From Sorex araneus (Eukaryota; Chordata; Mammalia; Eulipotyphla; Soricidae), in contig NC_073302.1 in assembly GCF_027595985.1 (NCBI RefSeq), forward strand, positions 14,140,311 to 14,204,310: a stretch of DNA of 64,000 bases, written 5' to 3'. The translations under genes and the position numbers were made by a program. Positions 44,800-55,689 of the stretch are shown here, piece after piece. Position 1 is the stretch's first letter, and every line of letters starts with the position of its first letter. Below the pieces are notes generated by a model that worked only from the letters and a program-made list of their open reading frames with translations, was not told where the DNA came from and searched no databases.

Positions 44800-45905
44800 T
44801 AAAGTGAGGATGAAACTATCCATAGATTATACATCTGATAAAGATTTAATATTAAGAATACATAAAACCTTCCTAAAACTCAATAGCAAAATGCAAATTA
44901 TTTCTTAAATAGGAAATATCTTGAACAGATGTTTCTCCAAAGAAGATGCACAAATGGTCAATAAGCACATGAAAAATATATTCAACAGCATTACTTATTA
45001 AGAAAATGCAAATCAGAACCATAAGGATATATTACTTTACATACTAAGATGGATATGGGAAACAGATAAGAAGCAAGCTAACAATAAACCGAAGTAAATA
45101 GCAAGTTTTCTATAAGAATATAGAGAAAATGGAGTTCTTATATTTTGTTAACAGTCTTCAAAATCCAAAAAAGAAGAATAATTGCAGAATTACTAAATGG
45201 CCCAGCATTCTGAATTTCAGGTGTGTATTAAAAGGAGAAAATACGTCCACTCAAATTCCTTGCACAAGGATTTTTATAGAAACAAAGTTCATAATAGCTT
45301 CCAAAGGGAATTGACCCAAGTGTCTATCAATAGATACAAAGACAAATATAACGTTGGATATACATACATCATTATTGGGCCATCAACAAAAACATTCTAA
45401 TTCATGAGTCTGTCTCTGAATCTTGAGAGCATTGTGCTAAATAAAAGAAGTCACACACAGTGTAGATAACGTATGCTTTCACTTATACAAAAAATCTAAA
45501 ATAGGCAAATTTATAGAGACAGTGGGTTAGAGGTTAGAGGCTTAAGGGAGAGATTCATTGCTTCATGTCACTGTCATCCTGTTGCTCATCCATTTGTTCG
45601 AGCAGGCACCAGTAATGTCTCCATTGTGAGACTTGTTGTTACTGTTTTTGGCATATCGAATACGCCACAAGTAGCTTGCCAGGCTTTGCCGTGTGGACAG
45701 GATACTCTTGGTAGCTTGTCTGGGTCAGCCACAAGGCAAACGCCCTACCTGCTGTGCTTCGCTCCAGCCCATTGCTTCATACGAGAATATTTCTGTTTGC
45801 TGTAATGATAAAGTTTTAAAAAGTGTGGTGATGGCTACACAACATTGTGAAAAAAAAATCCATGACATTTTATAACTTTAATGATTAAAATGAAAATTTT
45901 TACCT
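44800..45905 (+). mobile_element. Old L1 (L1M-type) 3' end, interrupted by SINE-2
   Basis: Clear L1 ORF2 3' landmarks in order: CCAAAGAAGATGCACAAATGG, AAGAAAATGCAAATCAGAACC, ACTAAATGGCCCAGCATTCTG, CAAAGTTCATAATAGCTTCC, CCAAGTGTCTATCAATAGATAC, ATTGTGCTAAATAAAAGAAG and CAAATTTATAGAGACAGTGGG. After the SINE-2 insertion it resumes with TTTCTGTTTGCTGTAATGAT and GTGGTGATGGCTACACAACATTG, the 3'UTR start. All frames are broken. Confidence 0.85.
45556..45780 (-). mobile_element. SINE-2 copy nested in L1
   Basis: Minus copy at 45567-45769. The perfect 11-bp duplication CATTGCTTCAT lies at 45556-45566 and 45770-45780. Part of the head-side body is deleted compared with the copy at 53526. Confidence 0.92.
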
Positions 45906-46240
45906 TATATATATTTTGCATTTAAAAAGATAATAAATGGAATGAAAAACAGTAAGAGTTAAATTAAATCTTCAGTCATTGCAACTTCTATTTCATGTTG
46001 AAAAGTATTACATTTCTATGAGAACCTACTATAAGCCATGACAATGTGATACTGGTATCTATGTTGCTGACTGCAATTAAAGTATCCAATAGAGATTTAA
46101 ATATAACAACTACTTATATGGCTCTTGTGTTGTTCTCAGTTTTGTGGAAGATTTTAAGGACACGGTGAAGTAGAATTATGCTCTGAAAATCATCTCATAG
46201 AAATAGAGAAAATAGAAAAAAAAATAAAAGTAGAAAAGAT
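45906..46240. other. Anonymous AT-rich sequence
   Basis: Nothing recognised. Confidence 0.4.
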
Positions 46241-46424
46241 GGGGCTGGACAAATAGTACAACGGGCAGGGCACTTGCCTTGCATGTGAGTGACCTGAGTT
46301 GGATCCCATATGGCCCCCTGATCCCCACCAGTAGTGATCTCTGAGCTGAGCACAGAGCCAGAAATAAGCCCTGAGCACAGTGGGGTGTGACCCCCCTGAC
46401 AAACAAATACAAACAAGCAAGAAA
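46241..46424 (+). mobile_element. SOR-like SINE, diverged
   Basis: GGGGCTGGACAAATAGTAC, GAGTTGGATCCCATATGGC and GGGGTGTGACCCCCCTGAC in order. The head-to-body junction lacks the CAGCATCC segment. The tail is AAACAAATACAAACAAGC-like. Confidence 0.8.
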
Positions 46425-46841
46425 TGTGAAAAGAGAATCCAACCAAGCAACCCAAGTACACAGGAACTGATGAATAGTAATTGTGAGAGGAACGAGTTTT
46501 GAGGAATGAATAGGAATGATCTAGTGGCTTAGGAGAAAATGGCATTCTTTTATTAAAAAAAAATTAAATGTTATTTGAGCTACCCGAATTTACGGTGTGA
46601 TGATACTTCGAATGGTAGTATTCCAACACAGACCTTCCAACACAGACCTTCCCCACTGTGCCTGTCTCTCTCCACCATTGTCTCAGGATCCCAGACCGTG
46701 CTCAGTCTCCAGCCCCCATCTTCATTCCAGCCTCCCACCATCCCTACCCCACTCCCCAAGTCTCACTGCTCTTGTAGGCTCCATTCTTTAGGCAAGCTCT
46801 TAGGTTCTGTTGCTTTTGATAATTGATTGCTTCCTGATCGT
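46425..46841. other. Anonymous sequence
   Basis: CTTCCAACACAGAC is repeated directly at 46620-46645. Otherwise nothing recognised. Confidence 0.4.
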
Positions 46842-47052
46842 GGGAAGTGGCATTCTTTTTTTTTTTTTTTTTTGCTTTTTGGGTCACACCCGGCGATGCA
46901 CAGGGGTTACTCCTGGCTCTGCACTCAGGAATCACCCCTGGCGGTGCTCAGGGGACCATATGGGATGCTGGGATTCAAACTTGGGTCGGTCACGTGCAAG
47001 ACAAACGCCCTACCCGCTGTGCTATCACTCCAGCCCCAGGGGAAGTGGCATT
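46842..47052 (-). mobile_element. SOR-like SINE with perfect 13-bp duplication
   Basis: Minus copy at about 46855-47039 with a long T-run and CTTTTTGGGTCACACCCGG. The duplication GGGAAGTGGCATT lies at 46842-46854 and 47040-47052. Well preserved. Confidence 0.95.
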
Positions 47053-47545
47053 TTTAAAAGAAAAAATGTCCTAAGTACAATCGTGAAATAAGAACTATCC
47101 AGGAAACTGTGAATTGTTAGGGATTGCGGATATGTCAAGCCCTGGGTGGGTGGACAGCAGTGCTAGCTGAGCTGGAGAACAACGTGCCACATGGACAGAC
47201 ATTAATTATCCCACTGGGAAAGACAATGGTACAGTGGCTTTAAAAAAGGTTCATATTTGTTTACTGGGTTTATCGATATGTTTCCAAAGCCTTGTTTATC
47301 TTTCAAAATAGCATTTGCTGCTATTAGTCTCTGATGGTGATACCTTGGCTGACAAGACTGTATGGGATGACTCCACTCATGTTCCACTCCTCTTCTGAAA
47401 AGGCAGTGCCAACTGGCTGGATTAAAACTCACAACATTTTGTAGACCACATTTGGCTCATGGAAAAAGTACTCCTAGTCCAGTCTTCATGATTTAAACCT
47501 ATCTTCTGTTATTTTTTGGTACTAGAAATATCTGGATGAATATTT
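47053..47545. other. Anonymous sequence
   Basis: Nothing recognised. Confidence 0.4.
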
Positions 47546-47549
47546 CTGC

Positions 47550-47900
47550 CTCTAAACTTCTCTCTTGGCTGTGTGACCTTGCATGAGTCACTCGAGTTTT
47601 TTTTTTAATTATCATCGATAAAATAGGAAACTCTTAACAATCTCTTGGAGTTACTGTGAAAATGAAATAATCTATATAAAGAATTTGGCAGAATCACCAT
47701 TAGACAAATCTAGACTGTTAGTGGTAGTATTGCTATTTATATCTATAGAATAGAAGCTCATAAAATTAGCGTAAAATCATCAGAAGAATTCACGTAGTCT
47801 AATTACAGCTGCATGACCCCAAGGAAGTCACTAGACTTCTGCAACCTTAGTTCCCACATCCAAATAGTTCTGGTAATAATGATGAGAGAACTTATCTTCT
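47550..47900 (+). mobile_element. Two MIR fragments
   Basis: 47562-47700 has GGCTGTGTGACCTTGCATGAG, GATAAAATAGGAAACTC and TGTGAAAATGAAATAATC. 47800-47895 has TGACCCCAAGGAAGTCACTAG, GCAACCTTAGTTCCCAC. Confidence 0.6.
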
Positions 47901-48142
47901 TGAGATCCAATCTGCTTATCACTTATTTGGTTTTTACCAATTCATTAATTATCATTATTCGTGAGGGGGCAGTCTCCCACACAATATTCAGGGTACCCAG
48001 AGCCACTCATAGTGAGACTCAGACCGTGTGTGGACTGGGTGGTTCTAAACTAGGTCCCAGTGATATGACACTATACAGACCCCAAGGGAACATCAGGACC
48101 CACATCACACAGGAATGGGAGGCTTTTACGGTGCTGGGGATT

Positions 48143-48336
48143 GAACATAATCCTTTTTTTTTTTCTTTTTGGGTCATACTCGGTGATACACCGGGGTTAC
48201 TCTTGGCTCATGCATTCAGGAATTACTCCTGGCAGTGCTCAGGGGACCATATGGGATGCTGGGAATCGAACCTGGGTCGACCGCATGCAAGGCAAACGCC
48301 CTACCCACTATGCCATTGCTCCAGCCCGGACATACT
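48143..48336 (-). mobile_element. SOR-like SINE
   Basis: Minus copy at 48153-48327 with CTTTTTGGGTCATACTCGG and a head ending TTGCTCCAGCCC. The 244-codon frame from 47813 runs through this SINE and is not a gene. 47945-48142 upstream is anonymous. Confidence 0.9.
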
Positions 48337-49039
48337 TCTTAATGAAAGCCAGTCTAGGTCCTTTGAGTATTCTCTCTGGTCCTTAGTCTGCTCATGTTTC
48401 ATCACTCTTATGAAAGAAGCATTGCCTGATGGGGAGGTGGACCATCTTCAGACCACTGTCCATAATTCTCGCTTAGACCTAGGGAAAAGTGAGGCCCCTT
48501 CACTGAGGATGAGTTGGGATTGGAACTATCTACAAAGCGCTGGGTGAGTGCCAGCTCTTCCAACCCTGCCTGTACATCAAACGTCCCCTGCTCTGCATTT
48601 GCATTTGCGGGGGAACATCAAAGAAGGGCTACCTGGACCACAGTTATGAACAGCATAGCCCAGCTCTGCTTAAGCTGCAGTAAAGCTTGGGCGTTGCTCT
48701 GTCATCTGTGTCTGGTATCTTTTTCCTCATTCTTCATTGGAGAAAAATGTCACTTTATGGGACTAAGTAAGAAAGTGTGCATCAAGGGTAGGGGCATAAA
48801 ACAGGTACCAAAGAGGGGCACATTTTCAGAAAGCCCTTGGGGCTGGTTTCCTAGCAGAAGGACTCTTGTCCAGTCAGACTTCATCAGCAAGAAGAACATG
48901 GATGGCACATGTAATTCCAAATGTACAAATTACAGTGAACACAGAAATCATACAAAAGGAGCATAGAGTGACTCACCTATGATTCCATGGGACCATTTTA
49001 TTCATAAAGCCAGTCTTACTGGGTAAGTCTCAGGTTTCT
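48337..49039. other. Anonymous sequence
   Basis: Nothing recognised; the frame at 48514-48966 has no family features. Confidence 0.4.
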
Positions 49040-49376
49040 AACCTCTCACTGAACAAGGATGGAGTTCTAGGAGAAGAACAAATCTACTGGTGGGTAGATG
49101 GGCGAAGAATTTCTGCTGTCCCTCTATTTCTGCAGTCTCTGATTTTTGTGGCAGTGGAATTGATGGTGCTTGCATGAGTTTCTGGACAATAAGGAGGTGA
49201 TGTCGGGCTTCTTGGGCCCATAAGGGACATTCATTGGGCCTCTCTTTGAATAAGGAAGGCGTTCTAGAAGTCTCCTTGGCACTTATTTGCTGGGATTAAG
49301 CCTACCAGGGAAAATAAGAATGCTATCATCCTCCACTCTTCTGCAGTCCCAGATTTGTGGGGTAATGGAGCTGATG

Positions 49377-49413
<37 letters not shown>

Positions 49414-49490
49414 TGGAGGCGAGGGAAGTGATGATGGGCTTCTTGGGTGTAATTGTATATTTTGGAATTTGTGGGAAGTATAGCATGAGC
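49040..49490 (+). repeat. Local tandem duplication, period about 211 bp
   Basis: GAACAAGGATGGAGTTCTAG (49051) pairs with GAATAAGGAAGGCGTTCTAG (49249). TTCTGCAGTCTCTGATTTTTG (49128) pairs with TTCTGCAGTCCCAGATTTG (49339). GATGTCGGGCTTCTTGGG pairs with GATGATGGGCTTCTTGGG. Two diverged direct copies. Confidence 0.8.
49378..49412. repeat. GT microsatellite
   Basis: About 16 GT units, present only in the second copy of the tandem duplication. Confidence 0.97.
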
Positions 49491-49798
49491 TTTTCTTCCT
49501 ACCCTCATTTAATATTCCACAAACACCACATAAACAACATGTCTTTTCTCAACCCTTATTATCATTCCCAGAACCACTTGCAGGCTTTCAGAAACCCATT
49601 ATTATAATTATAATCAAGAATCTTAGGACAGAGCCATTTGTGCCAAAAATACATTTATACTTGGAATTGTTTGCAGAGGAACAAGAACGAAAGATGTCGT
49701 TTTACAGCTTTGGAATCTATTGGTAGGAACTCCTACGCCATTTAATTTCTTATTTCCATTTAATTTCTTAATTTAAATTTTTGTTGTCAAATTTCTAA
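49491..49798. other. Anonymous sequence
   Basis: Contains CATTTAATTTCTTA twice near 49740-49770. Nothing else recognised. Confidence 0.35.
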
Positions 49799-49850
49799 TA
49801 TTTGCTTCTCTCTCTCCCTCCCTCCCTCCTCTCTCTCTCTTCCTCTCTCT

Positions 49851-49912
<62 letters not shown>

Positions 49913-49915
49913 CCA
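49799..49915. repeat. TC microsatellite
   Basis: About 50 bp of mixed TCTC/CCTC, then about 50 bp of clean TC. Confidence 0.98.
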
Positions 49916-50159
49916 ACCCCCTTGGCTATGAATTTTTAAGGGCCTTAAAGAATACACTTGTTATCTTTGCCCTCTTTGGCTTTTTCATCAGGGACAGCCA
50001 CAGGCAAAGGCAAATTGAGCTGATTTCAAAAGTATCAGTGGGGTCTCCCATAACCCTTTTTCCCCTAAAAAAACCATAACTGCCATCACTCTTGATTCTT
50101 TTATATTAGAACAAAGGCTCCCACTCCACAATTAGAGATAAATCAATGTAGAATTACTT

Positions 50160-50350
50160 TAATTCAGTTCACATTTATTTAGTTTTTTTTTCCATCTGTA
50201 GGCATATATAGATGAATCAAACATAGCTCTTGTCCTCAAAAAAAGAACATGGTTCATTACGGGACACAGAGTGTGAATAAATATTCGTGATGGGAGGCAG
50301 GATGTAATGGGAGCCATAGAAAAGGGAAAAAGAGCAAAAGATAAAATTAT
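50160..50350 (-). mobile_element. L2 3' end, minus strand
   Basis: AATTCAGTTCACATTTATTTAG, CATAGCTCTTGTCCTCA and GGGACACAGAGTGTGAATAAAT follow the reversed L2 end. Confidence 0.45.
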
Positions 50351-50935
50351 GTGCTATGGGAATGAGAAGAGGAGAATTATAAATCTAGCTAGGTTTTGTG
50401 GAACAGAGAAGAGGGGAGTGGGCTAGGGCTTTCATAGAACTATATGCTAGCAGACTAGTTAATCTTTGACAGCTTTAACAACAAATTGTGGCCGCTTATG
50501 TACCACAGCGGCATTGTTCATGAGCATTGTTGATTTGGTAAGCATGCTAATCTCAGTTTTTCCACCTGCAAAATGGGAAGTATGATGTCATTAAACAGCA
50601 GAAATACAATAAAACATGAATGGGAACATCTATCCTTTCTCTAACATTCCACCAACGCCATAGCCAATGATGCTATAGGGAAGGTCTTCCAGGAAGCAGG
50701 TTCTGAGTTCTAGCTTAGCTGACAGTGTGCTCATTTACTCGGAAACTTCCATAGGATAATAAACATCCCCACAGGGAAGAGTAAGGTGATAGGATTTGGC
50801 AAAGAGAGAAGATGAGCTATAAAGTACCCCCAAGAATAGCCTCAGCTGACCCCCTGGGAGCTTTGCAGCTGCGAGTACTCAGATTGTTCCAAGTTGGGTC
50901 CAGAAAGCTTGGTCTTTTTCTCTTTTATTTTTCTT
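50351..50935. other. Anonymous sequence with a MIR scrap
   Basis: 50550-50595 (CTCAGTTTTTCCACCTGCAAAATGGG) is a MIR core. The rest is unrecognised. Confidence 0.4.
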
Positions 50936-50937
50936 TC

Positions 50938-51105
50938 TTGATTTTGGAGCCACACTGGGCAGTGCTCAAGGGTTACTACTGGCTCTGCACCTGAAAATAA
51001 TTCCTGGTGATGCTATAGGGACCACGTGTAGTGTTGGAGATCAAATCAGGATTGGCTTCAAACTAAGCACATACCTTAATCCCTGGGTTATCTCTTGGTA
51101 TTTGA
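50938..51105 (-). mobile_element. Decayed SOR-related SINE
   Basis: GATTTTGGAGCCACACTGGG, CAAGGGTTACTACTGGCTCTG, GGGACCACGTGTAGTG and GGGTTATCTCTTGG in reversed order; an older variant. Confidence 0.6.
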
Positions 51106-51307
51106 TTGGTCTTTATATACCTGGCTTCACTAATCACTGGATGTAAGCTGTTCATGCAAGGCTTGGTTTAGAATAAGGCAGGGACTCTGCAGAGGGGCCA
51201 GTCACTGGAGGCACAGGTGAGGGGTTGAGGGTCACTGCTTCAGACTTCGCCAGTAGCTGGGAAAACAGGTTTCCTCCTGAATAGACATCCCAGATTTCCT
51301 AAGCAGA

Positions 51308-51610
51308 GACTAGTATATTTTTGTTTGTTTGTTTGTTTTTTGTTATTTTTATTTAGTGAGTCACAGTGAGGGTACAGTTACAGATTCATACATTTCGTTC
51401 TTGTTTTTCCCTCATGCAGTGTTCGGGAGCCCATCCCTCCACCAGTGTCCATTCTCCACCACCAATGAACCCAGTATCCCTCCCACCCCCCAGTCCCACC
51501 CCCCAACCCCACCTCGCCCCTGTGGCAGGGCATTCCAATTTGTTCTCTCTCTATCTTTTTGGGTGTTGTGGTCTGCAATCGGGGCATTGAGTGGCCGACT
51601 AGTATATTTT
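51308..51610 (-). mobile_element. Short L1-3'-end insertion with perfect duplication
   Basis: The body 51322-51596, on the minus strand, begins GGCCACTCAATGCCCCG and ends in CTGTGACTCACTAAAT plus an A-tail. The perfect 14-bp duplication GACTAGTATATTTT lies at 51308-51321 and 51597-51610. It is about 275 bp long, and its 5' start matches that of the copy at 52121. Confidence 0.85.
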
Positions 51611-51825
51611 CTCTCCTAGAAAAAGACTCACTTTTTTAGGCTTCTAAGAGCGAACTCACTCTCCTCTTATTTTGATTCTCAGAATCCAGGTTCCGTGTCA
51701 GATTGGCCATCTTCTTAGGACTAGTTGAGAAATATACAGACTCTGAGATGGCAGTCGGATCATCAGACAATGCTGATGGCTTGGAAATCAAGGTGGAAGA
51801 ACTATATTGCAGAACATGGGTTTCC

Positions 51826-51960
51826 AGGAGCTGGACCAACAGTACAGGAGGTAGGGCAATTGCTTTGCTCGTAGTCAACCACCACTAGAAGTAATTCTTG
51901 AGCACAGAGAAAGCAGTAATCCCTGAGTACTTGCTAGATATATGTACAAAGATAAAAACT
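51826..51960 (+). mobile_element. Decayed SOR-like SINE
   Basis: GGAGCTGGACCAACAGTAC, GGAGGTAGGGCAATTGC and GAAGTAATTCTTGAGCACAG in order; the middle of the body is deleted. Confidence 0.65.
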
Positions 51961-52106
51961 AAACACAGAACATTGGCCTTCCAGTTCCTTTTGTGACCTC
52001 TTTCTCCTCATTTTTCCTCTCTTTTTTTGTTTCGTGGGACAAAGAGCTGTGACTTCTGGTGCAGGTTTTACTGTTCAACATTTACCCCAAGTGAGTATAC
52101 TTCTTT

Positions 52107-52429
52107 AAAATCTTATCAGTGGCCACTCAACACCTTTATTGCAAACCACAACAGCTAATTAGAGAGAGAGAACAGAAGGGAATGCCCTGCCACAGTGGCA
52201 GGGTGGGGTGAAGGGAGATGGGATTGGGGAGGGTGGGAGGGATCCTGGGTTTACTGGTGGTGGAGAATGGGCACTGGTGAAGGGATGGGTTCCCGAACTT
52301 TGTATGAGGGAAGCATAAGCACAAAAGTGTATAAATCTGTAACTGTACCCTCATGGTGATTCACTAATTAAAAATAAATAAATTTTAAAAAAAGAGAAAA
52401 AAAATAAAAATAAATAAAATCTTATCAGT
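52107..52429 (+). mobile_element. Short L1-3'-end insertion with perfect duplication
   Basis: The body 52121-52415 starts GGCCACTCAACACC, has a G-rich middle (GGCAGGGTGGGGTGAAGGG), GTGGTGGAGAATGGGCACTG and CATGGTGATTCACTAATTAA, then an A-tail. The perfect 14-bp duplication AAAATCTTATCAGT lies at 52107-52120 and 52416-52429. Confidence 0.9.
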
Positions 52430-52544
52430 CTTTGGCTATACATGTCAAACTTTCATCACACAATAAATATATGTGATTATTTTTACTTATTATGAAGACT
52501 CTCTCTTTTATGTCATCAGATTCACTCAAAGACAGGAAACCTGA

Positions 52545-52714
52545 TTTTTTCTTTTTTCTTTTTCTTTTTGGGTCACATCCAGTGATACATAGCGGTTACT
52601 CCTGACTCATGCACTCAGGAATTACTCCTGGCAGTGCTCGGGATGCTGGGAGTCAAACCAGGGGCTGCCGCATGCAAGGCAAATGCCCTACCTGCTGTGC
52701 TTTTGCTCCAGCCC
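52545..52714 (-). mobile_element. SOR-like SINE
   Basis: Minus copy with CTTTTTGGGTCACATCCAG and a head ending TTGCTCCAGCCCC. The GGGACCATAT segment of the body is deleted. Confidence 0.88.
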
Positions 52715-52839
52715 CTCAGTTTTGTTTCTTGTGTTTTTTGGTGACCTTTTCCTGTCTCTTCTCTGGGTAAGTTACCTGTTAACCCATAGTCTCTAGAATC
52801 TGTGAAGATCAGTCAATGTAGTTTGATTTAGTGAGATGT

Positions 52840-52985
52840 GCGCTAGAGTTAGATGCAGTGTCTGGACTGATTGCTCCTGCCCTCTATTCAGCTATTATTT
52901 GATCTTGGTAGCTTCTGCCTATTCACTTTGAAAGGAAGATGATAATGCTCCCTCAAAGTGGTGTTCTGAGGACAATGTCATCAAA
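52840..52985 (+). mobile_element. MIR fragment
   Basis: GCTAGAGTTAGATGCAGTGTC, TCAGCTATTATTTGATCTTGG and GGAAGATGATAATGC follow MIR order loosely. Confidence 0.45.
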
Positions 52986-52989
52986 GTTA

Positions 52990-53165
52990 TCCAGGCATTC
53001 ATTTACTCATTTTCCCTTCTTTAATTCAACCATTATCAAACATCTTCTAGTGCCAGCACTGGGAGGACCCAAAGCGACTAGGACAGGTAACATTCATGTC
53101 TGCATGGATTCATGCTACTGTGGTTGAAAGCCAATACATAAATTAGCAACTAAAAGTTGTTCACA
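52990..53165 (-). mobile_element. L2 3' end, minus strand
   Basis: CAGGCATTCATTTACTCATT, CATCTTCTAGTGCCAGCACTG and GGAGGACCCAAAGCGAC resemble the reversed L2 terminus. Confidence 0.45.
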
Positions 53166-53515
53166 GTCTTATTTAAAGAAATAATGATGGTCACAACAGT
53201 AGAGAACAATGTCTAACCCACATAGATGAGTAAAATGAAATAAGGGATATTGGAAGGCCAAGAATTCCTTCAGATATACATGAGGAAAGACCCGATAACA
53301 ACAGCCTTGCAGTGAGCTGTTATCCTTCCACGCAACAACTGCTTTGGTATGGTGTTTGTCCACTCCTATTGTAATGATCAGATGATAAACTTCATTACCG
53401 AACTCAGACATGTGAAAGCACATTAAAGACCATAGGGAATAACAGAAAAAAAATCAACTTTTGATCAACTAGTTCTGGTTCAAATGCCCTTCTGTCATGT
53501 TTGCATAAACTGGTT
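53166..53515. other. Anonymous sequence
   Basis: Nothing recognised. Confidence 0.4.
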
Positions 53516-53790
53516 ATTAATTAGGTAGCACTGCACTGTAGCACTGTCGTCCCATTGTTCATTGATTTGCTCGAGTGGGCACCAGTAATGTCTCCATTTT
53601 GAGACTTGTTATTACTGTTTTGGGCATATCGAATGTGCCATGGGTAGCTTGCCAGGCTCTACCGTGCGGGTGGGATACTCTCGGTAGCTTGCTGGGCTCT
53701 TTGAGAGGGATGGAAGAATTAAAGCCGGGTCAGCTGTGTGCAAGGCAAATGCCCTACCCGCTGTTCTATCGCTCCAGTCCATTAATTAGG
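53516..53790 (-). mobile_element. SINE-2 copy, nearly complete
   Basis: Minus copy at 53526-53780. The perfect 10-bp duplication ATTAATTAGG lies at 53516-53525 and 53781-53790. On the minus strand the tail reads GACAGTGCTACAGTGCAGTG. The head ends ATCGCTCCAGTCC. Both GTAGCTTGC blocks are intact. Confidence 0.92.
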
Positions 53791-54479
53791 CACATAGTCA
53801 TATTTTAGAGTTTCAGAATATCTCTTTAGTGCTTGAAACTTTTAATCAAACCTCTAAGTCAATGAGAAAATGCAGAGAAGGTCACCCAAGGCACCGCTAC
53901 TTTTAATCTCCATCGTATATTCAAAGCTTTTCCTTGTCTAAAATAAAGTCACAGATTTGGGTGGAACTTAAGTAAGATGTTCATAGAGACCACGGTGGTT
54001 GATGTCTAGCAGGTACTCAGCAAGTACCACTGGGATGAGTGAATGAATGAGTGGAGAACGTCATGCAATCCCAGCAGGACTGGTGACAACTGTTGCTGGG
54101 AAGTTGAGGTAGAAGAGACGTTGTGGGAAAACACCAGTGTAAGTTCTTCCTGGGTTTTATTAGTCTGTCATCCACGTCTTCCCTCTCAAAACACTTTGCA
54201 ATCAAAAGATTTTGGAGTAGACTATTTTGAGCCCTCAGCCTTCACCCTGAGCTGCAGTAAGAGGAAAAGCTGATTAGGGGAGCTCTTCCATGTGCACATA
54301 AGTCAGAATCACCAATATCCATCCTCTGCAGGATTAGACCGTTAATTTCCAAACCTGCTCCCCTCCCCCATCCCCGAAACACTACAAGCCTATTTTCAAT
54401 ACAGCGGCATCACTTACTCTTCTTAGAATTCATTATGGCAAAAGCTGAATTTTATCTCTCCTTTTGGTCAACTTTAAAA
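53791..54479. other. Anonymous sequence with an L2 scrap
   Basis: 54008-54055 (AGCAGGTACTCAGCAAGTACC then GAATGAATGAG) is L2-like. Nothing else recognised. Confidence 0.4.
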
Positions 54480-54680
54480 CTTCCATTAAGGCCTGGCTCA
54501 AAACTTCTACTTTGCTAAGATGCCTAAATAACCTCTTTAAGTAATCCCTCTTCCTAGAAAGCTCCAATTATCTTTTTTGTTACCCCAAACCTCTGACTTC
54601 ACACTTGTCCCTTGTGCTTTGCTGCCTTGCTTCAGTGAAGGTTTCCTCTCCGATCTCCAAATATAAAAGATCCTGGGACT
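54480..54680 (+). mobile_element. L2 fragment
   Basis: AAGGCCTGGCTCAAAACTTC, then TCCCTCTTCCTAGAAAGCTCC resembles the L2 block CTCAAATGCCACCTCC...GAAGCCTTCC; weak. Confidence 0.35.
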
Positions 54681-54786
54681 AAAATCAGAATGCCTGTCAT
54701 TTCTTAATCTCGTTAAACCTCCATTTAAAAGACCATAGGCAAAACGAGAAGATCTATCTTTGGGAGTCACGATGATTATCTGTTAT

Positions 54787-54885
54787 TAGAAGTGGGATGT
54801 GCTGGTTCAGGGTAAAGCACACGCCTGGCATGTATGAGGTCCTGAGTTTGATCCCTGACCTTTAAAATGGCAACAGCAAAAATAA
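54787..54885 (+). mobile_element. tRNA-like SINE head
   Basis: GGTTCAGGGTAAAGCACACGCC, GGCATGTATGAGGTCCTGAG and TTTGATCCCTG (B box), ending CAACAGCAAAAATAACC. It is not clearly the SOR family. Confidence 0.45.
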
Positions 54886-55689
54886 CCAACAAATATTGAA
54901 TGCTAACATGGTTCAGAAAATGGTCCAGCACGTTCCAAATTTGTCAGTTTTTTGTTTTGTTTGTAGACATGGATGATCTTCCTAAATTACACTGTTGGAT
55001 TGATGAAACTAAATATTCTGTCAGTGACTTTCTCCATGATCTTGCCAAATTTTCCCGTTATACAAATACTGGTTTGAATTCGGTGGATAGATTTCAGATT
55101 TTAGTGCACATAAGAGTGCATTGGAAGGGGATGCTGATTTAAATGCATATTCCTAGGCCACACAGCCATAGATTCTAATTTGGCTGTGAGTTATTATATC
55201 TTGGACTATTATTTTTTGTATGTTCCTAGGGACATGTTTTCTTTGGACACACCTTGGGAAATATGATAATAGATAATCCTCTCCCAATAGCCATCTCTTG
55301 CTGAGAGGTAAATGTAGACTTTCCCAAGACTGACCTGTTTATGGCTCACTTTTCAGAAGAAGAGTTGGAAAATTTCCTTGGCAATAAGTTATAGCTCAAT
55401 GTACGATCAATCAATTCAATTCATCACTAAGCTTGAGACTCCTAATCAGACTGTTTTTTTTCCAGTTTTGTGTGCAGGAGAGTTTCATGTGCCCCAACCC
55501 TGATGATACCAGATGATGGAAAGTGCTTCCTTGATCATACAACTTTCAAGATCAGCAGAGGAGAGCTAATCAAAACTGCAATGAACGAAGACCTCACTCC
55601 TGATAGAATAGGTGTCTAAGAACAGATGAAATAAAATACAAGTGTTACTGAGAATATATAAACATTAGAACTGCAGCATGCTATTTTTT
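54886..55689. other. Anonymous sequence with a MER5-like scrap
   Basis: 55105-55180 (GGATGCTGATTTAAATGCATATTCCTAGGCC, here abbreviated: GATTTAAATGCATATTCC then TAGATTCTAATTTGG) resembles MER5A. Nothing else recognised. Confidence 0.35.

Noticed and set aside
47813..48547. Longest open frame (244 codons)
   Set aside because: Its middle translates a minus-strand SOR SINE, its start lies in MIR-like sequence, and no protein family is visible.
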